From assembly GCA_019242135.1 (NCBI GenBank), contig JAFAWC010000371.1, forward strand, positions 1 to 7,852: 7,852 bases of DNA, in the 5' to 3' direction. The notes beneath the pieces are model-generated. The model searched no databases and had not been told where the DNA came from. It was given only the letters and a program-made list of their open reading frames with translations. How positions within the stretch are numbered: position 1 is the first letter of the stretch; every line of letters starts with the position of its first letter. Source of the stretch: Mycobacteriaceae bacterium. Its GTDB lineage: Bacteria; Actinomycetota; Actinomycetes; Mycobacteriales; Mycobacteriaceae. The position numbers and the translations under genes were made by a program. This document shows positions 7,015 through 7,852 of the stretch, piece by piece.

Positions 7015-7852
7015 GTGGAGACCGTGGATAACGCGGAGAACGCGGAGAACGTGCAGACCGCCACGAACACCGTCCCCAAACCGGCGACGCCGGCGGCTCC
7101 CGCCGACGACGAACCGCCCGAACACGCCGAATCGCCCGAACACCCCGAATCGCCCGAACCGCCCGAACACCCCGAACGGCCCGAACGGCCGGAACCGCCC
7201 GACCGACACCCGCTGCTGGTCTGGGCGTGGGGCCTGGTCCGGCTGGACTTCGTTGGCGTCGCGGTCGGCGCACTGTTCTTCTGCCTGTCGCTGACACCGT
7301 CCCTGCTGCCGCGCACCTGGGTCTTCCAGGGCGTGATCGGCGGAATCAACGCGGCGATCGGCTATGGGATCGGCGTGGTGATCGGCACGCTGGTAGGGCG
7401 CACGCTGCTGCGGCGCCGCAGCTGGTGGCCGCAGGCGCCGCGGGTGGTGTACGGGCTCAACGCGGCCACGGTGGCCGCGTCGGTGTCGGCGTGCGTGCTG
7501 ATGGTGATCCCCGCCGCGGCGTGGCAGCGCCAAGTGTCCGAACTGATGGGCACCGAGGGACCGTCGACGCCGCGCTACATGCGTACGCTGCTCGTCGCGG
7601 TCCTTGTCGGCGGTGCGCTGGTCGGGGTGGCGCGCGTCCTACTCGACGCCATTAAGGCGCTGGCCCGGTACTTGATCAGACGATGGCACGTCAACGACGA
7701 GGTCGCACTGTTTATCGGGACCGCGATCGTCGCCGTGCTGGTCATCACACTGGTAAACGGTGTACTGATCCGCGGCTTCATCGCCGGCGCGAGCGCGGTG
7801 TTCCAGCCACAGAACGCCAGCACCCGGCAGGGCATCACCCAGCCGACACAGT
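7015..7852 (+). CDS. Membrane alpha/beta-hydrolase family protein, N-terminal part (3' end outside window)
   Basis: Frame 1 is open from the GTG at 7015 to the window end, giving 279 codons with no stop. Residues 1-33 are polar. Residues 34-63 are ten X-Pro-Glu/Asp triplets. Then come about five hydrophobic segments near 79-97, 105-127, 145-167, 190-211 and 229-251. The stretch SLTPSLLPRTWVFQGVIGG with the following AIGYGIG is characteristic of the N-terminal membrane part of the Abhydrolase_9 family (Abhydrolase_9_N in Pfam; assigned from memory). The predicted hydrolase domain would lie beyond the window, so catalytic residues cannot be checked and no substrate is known. Start is uncertain: GTG at 7015, 7024 or 7051 are all possible, and only GGAG at 7017-7020 and 7044-7047, both very close, could serve as ribosome sites. 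The 9-bp gap after purL suggests co-transcription and coupled translation. Confidence 0.8.
   Translation, partial: METVDNAENAENVQTATNTVPKPATPAAPADDEPPEHAESPEHPESPEPPEHPERPERPEPPDRHPLLVWAWGLVRLDFVGVAVGALFFCLSLTPSLLPRTWVFQGVIGGINAAIGYGIGVVIGTLVGRTLLRRRSWWPQAPRVVYGLNAATVAASVSACVLMVIPAAAWQRQVSELMGTEGPSTPRYMRTLLVAVLVGGALVGVARVLLDAIKALARYLIRRWHVNDEVALFIGTAIVAVLVITLVNGVLIRGFIAGASAVFQPQNASTRQGITQPTQ
7114..7203 (+). repeat. 9-bp coding repeat, ten X-Pro-Glu triplets
   Basis: Ten consecutive 9-bp units of the form NNN-CCN-GA(A/C) encode PPE, HAE, SPE, HPE, SPE, PPE, HPE, RPE, RPE and PPD. The X position is limited to Pro, His, Ser or Arg, and one unit has Ala in place of the central Pro. The repeat precedes the first membrane segment, so it forms an extended charged arm on one face of the membrane. 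Such near-identical short units can change number by replication slippage. Confidence 0.85.

Noticed and set aside
7114..7203. Phe-Gly (GRFGVFG) repeats read on the minus strand and Asn-Pro repeats in another plus frame
   Set aside because: Both are frame shadows of the X-Pro-Glu coding repeat in the frame continuous with the membrane segments.
3601..7533. Very long minus-strand open frame of 1310 codons antisense to pepC, purL and the membrane protein
   Set aside because: It lies opposite genes with clear family motifs, is rich in Arg, His, Gln and Ala, and has no recognisable domain. Stop codons are rare in this antisense frame because the real genes use GC-rich third positions.

Overview
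The window is a GC-rich actinobacterial chromosome segment, almost certainly from a mycobacterium (Mycobacterium/Mycolicibacterium type). The PurQ, PurL, encapsulin, DyP peroxidase and PepC products closely match the M. tuberculosis proteins Rv0788, Rv0803, Rv0798c, Rv0799c and Rv0800 as I remember them. No search was run, so species level is not claimed.

Layout, left to right. Bases 1-336 hold the C-terminal end of an unrecognised protein (+). A short gap with a possible promoter leads to purS and purQ (+), which overlap by 4 bases. These are two of the three subunits of the formylglycinamidine ribonucleotide (FGAM) synthase of purine synthesis. Only 28 bp separate purQ from a convergent two-gene operon on the minus strand: a Dyp-type heme peroxidase followed by a family-1 encapsulin shell protein. 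The peroxidase ends in a cargo-loading tail (SLAIGSLKG), and its stop codon overlaps the encapsulin start (TGATG). Divergent from the peroxidase, across a gap of about 50 bp, is pepC (+), an M18 zinc aminopeptidase. A 175-bp intergenic region with a hairpin and a promoter-like TAAGCT precedes purL (+), the large FGAM synthase subunit, which looks leaderless. The window ends inside a membrane protein (+) that begins 9 bp after purL. It has an acidic X-Pro-Glu repeat of ten units, then about five membrane segments resembling the N-terminal part of the Abhydrolase_9 family. Its catalytic part lies outside the window.

How the genes work together. PurS, PurQ and PurL form one enzyme complex: PurQ makes ammonia from glutamine, PurS bridges, and PurL uses ATP to turn FGAR into FGAM. 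The DyP and encapsulin pair forms a protein nanocompartment, with the peroxidase packaged inside a small icosahedral shell and a presumed role in oxidative stress. The compartment genes plus pepC sit between purSQ and purL, splitting the purine genes.

No system in the window is clearly undescribed. The items most worth a second look are the leaderless purL start, the X-P-E repeat protein, the encapsulin residue 87 substitution, and the nesting of the compartment within the purine genes. No tRNA, rRNA, CRISPR array, insertion sequence or attachment site was seen.
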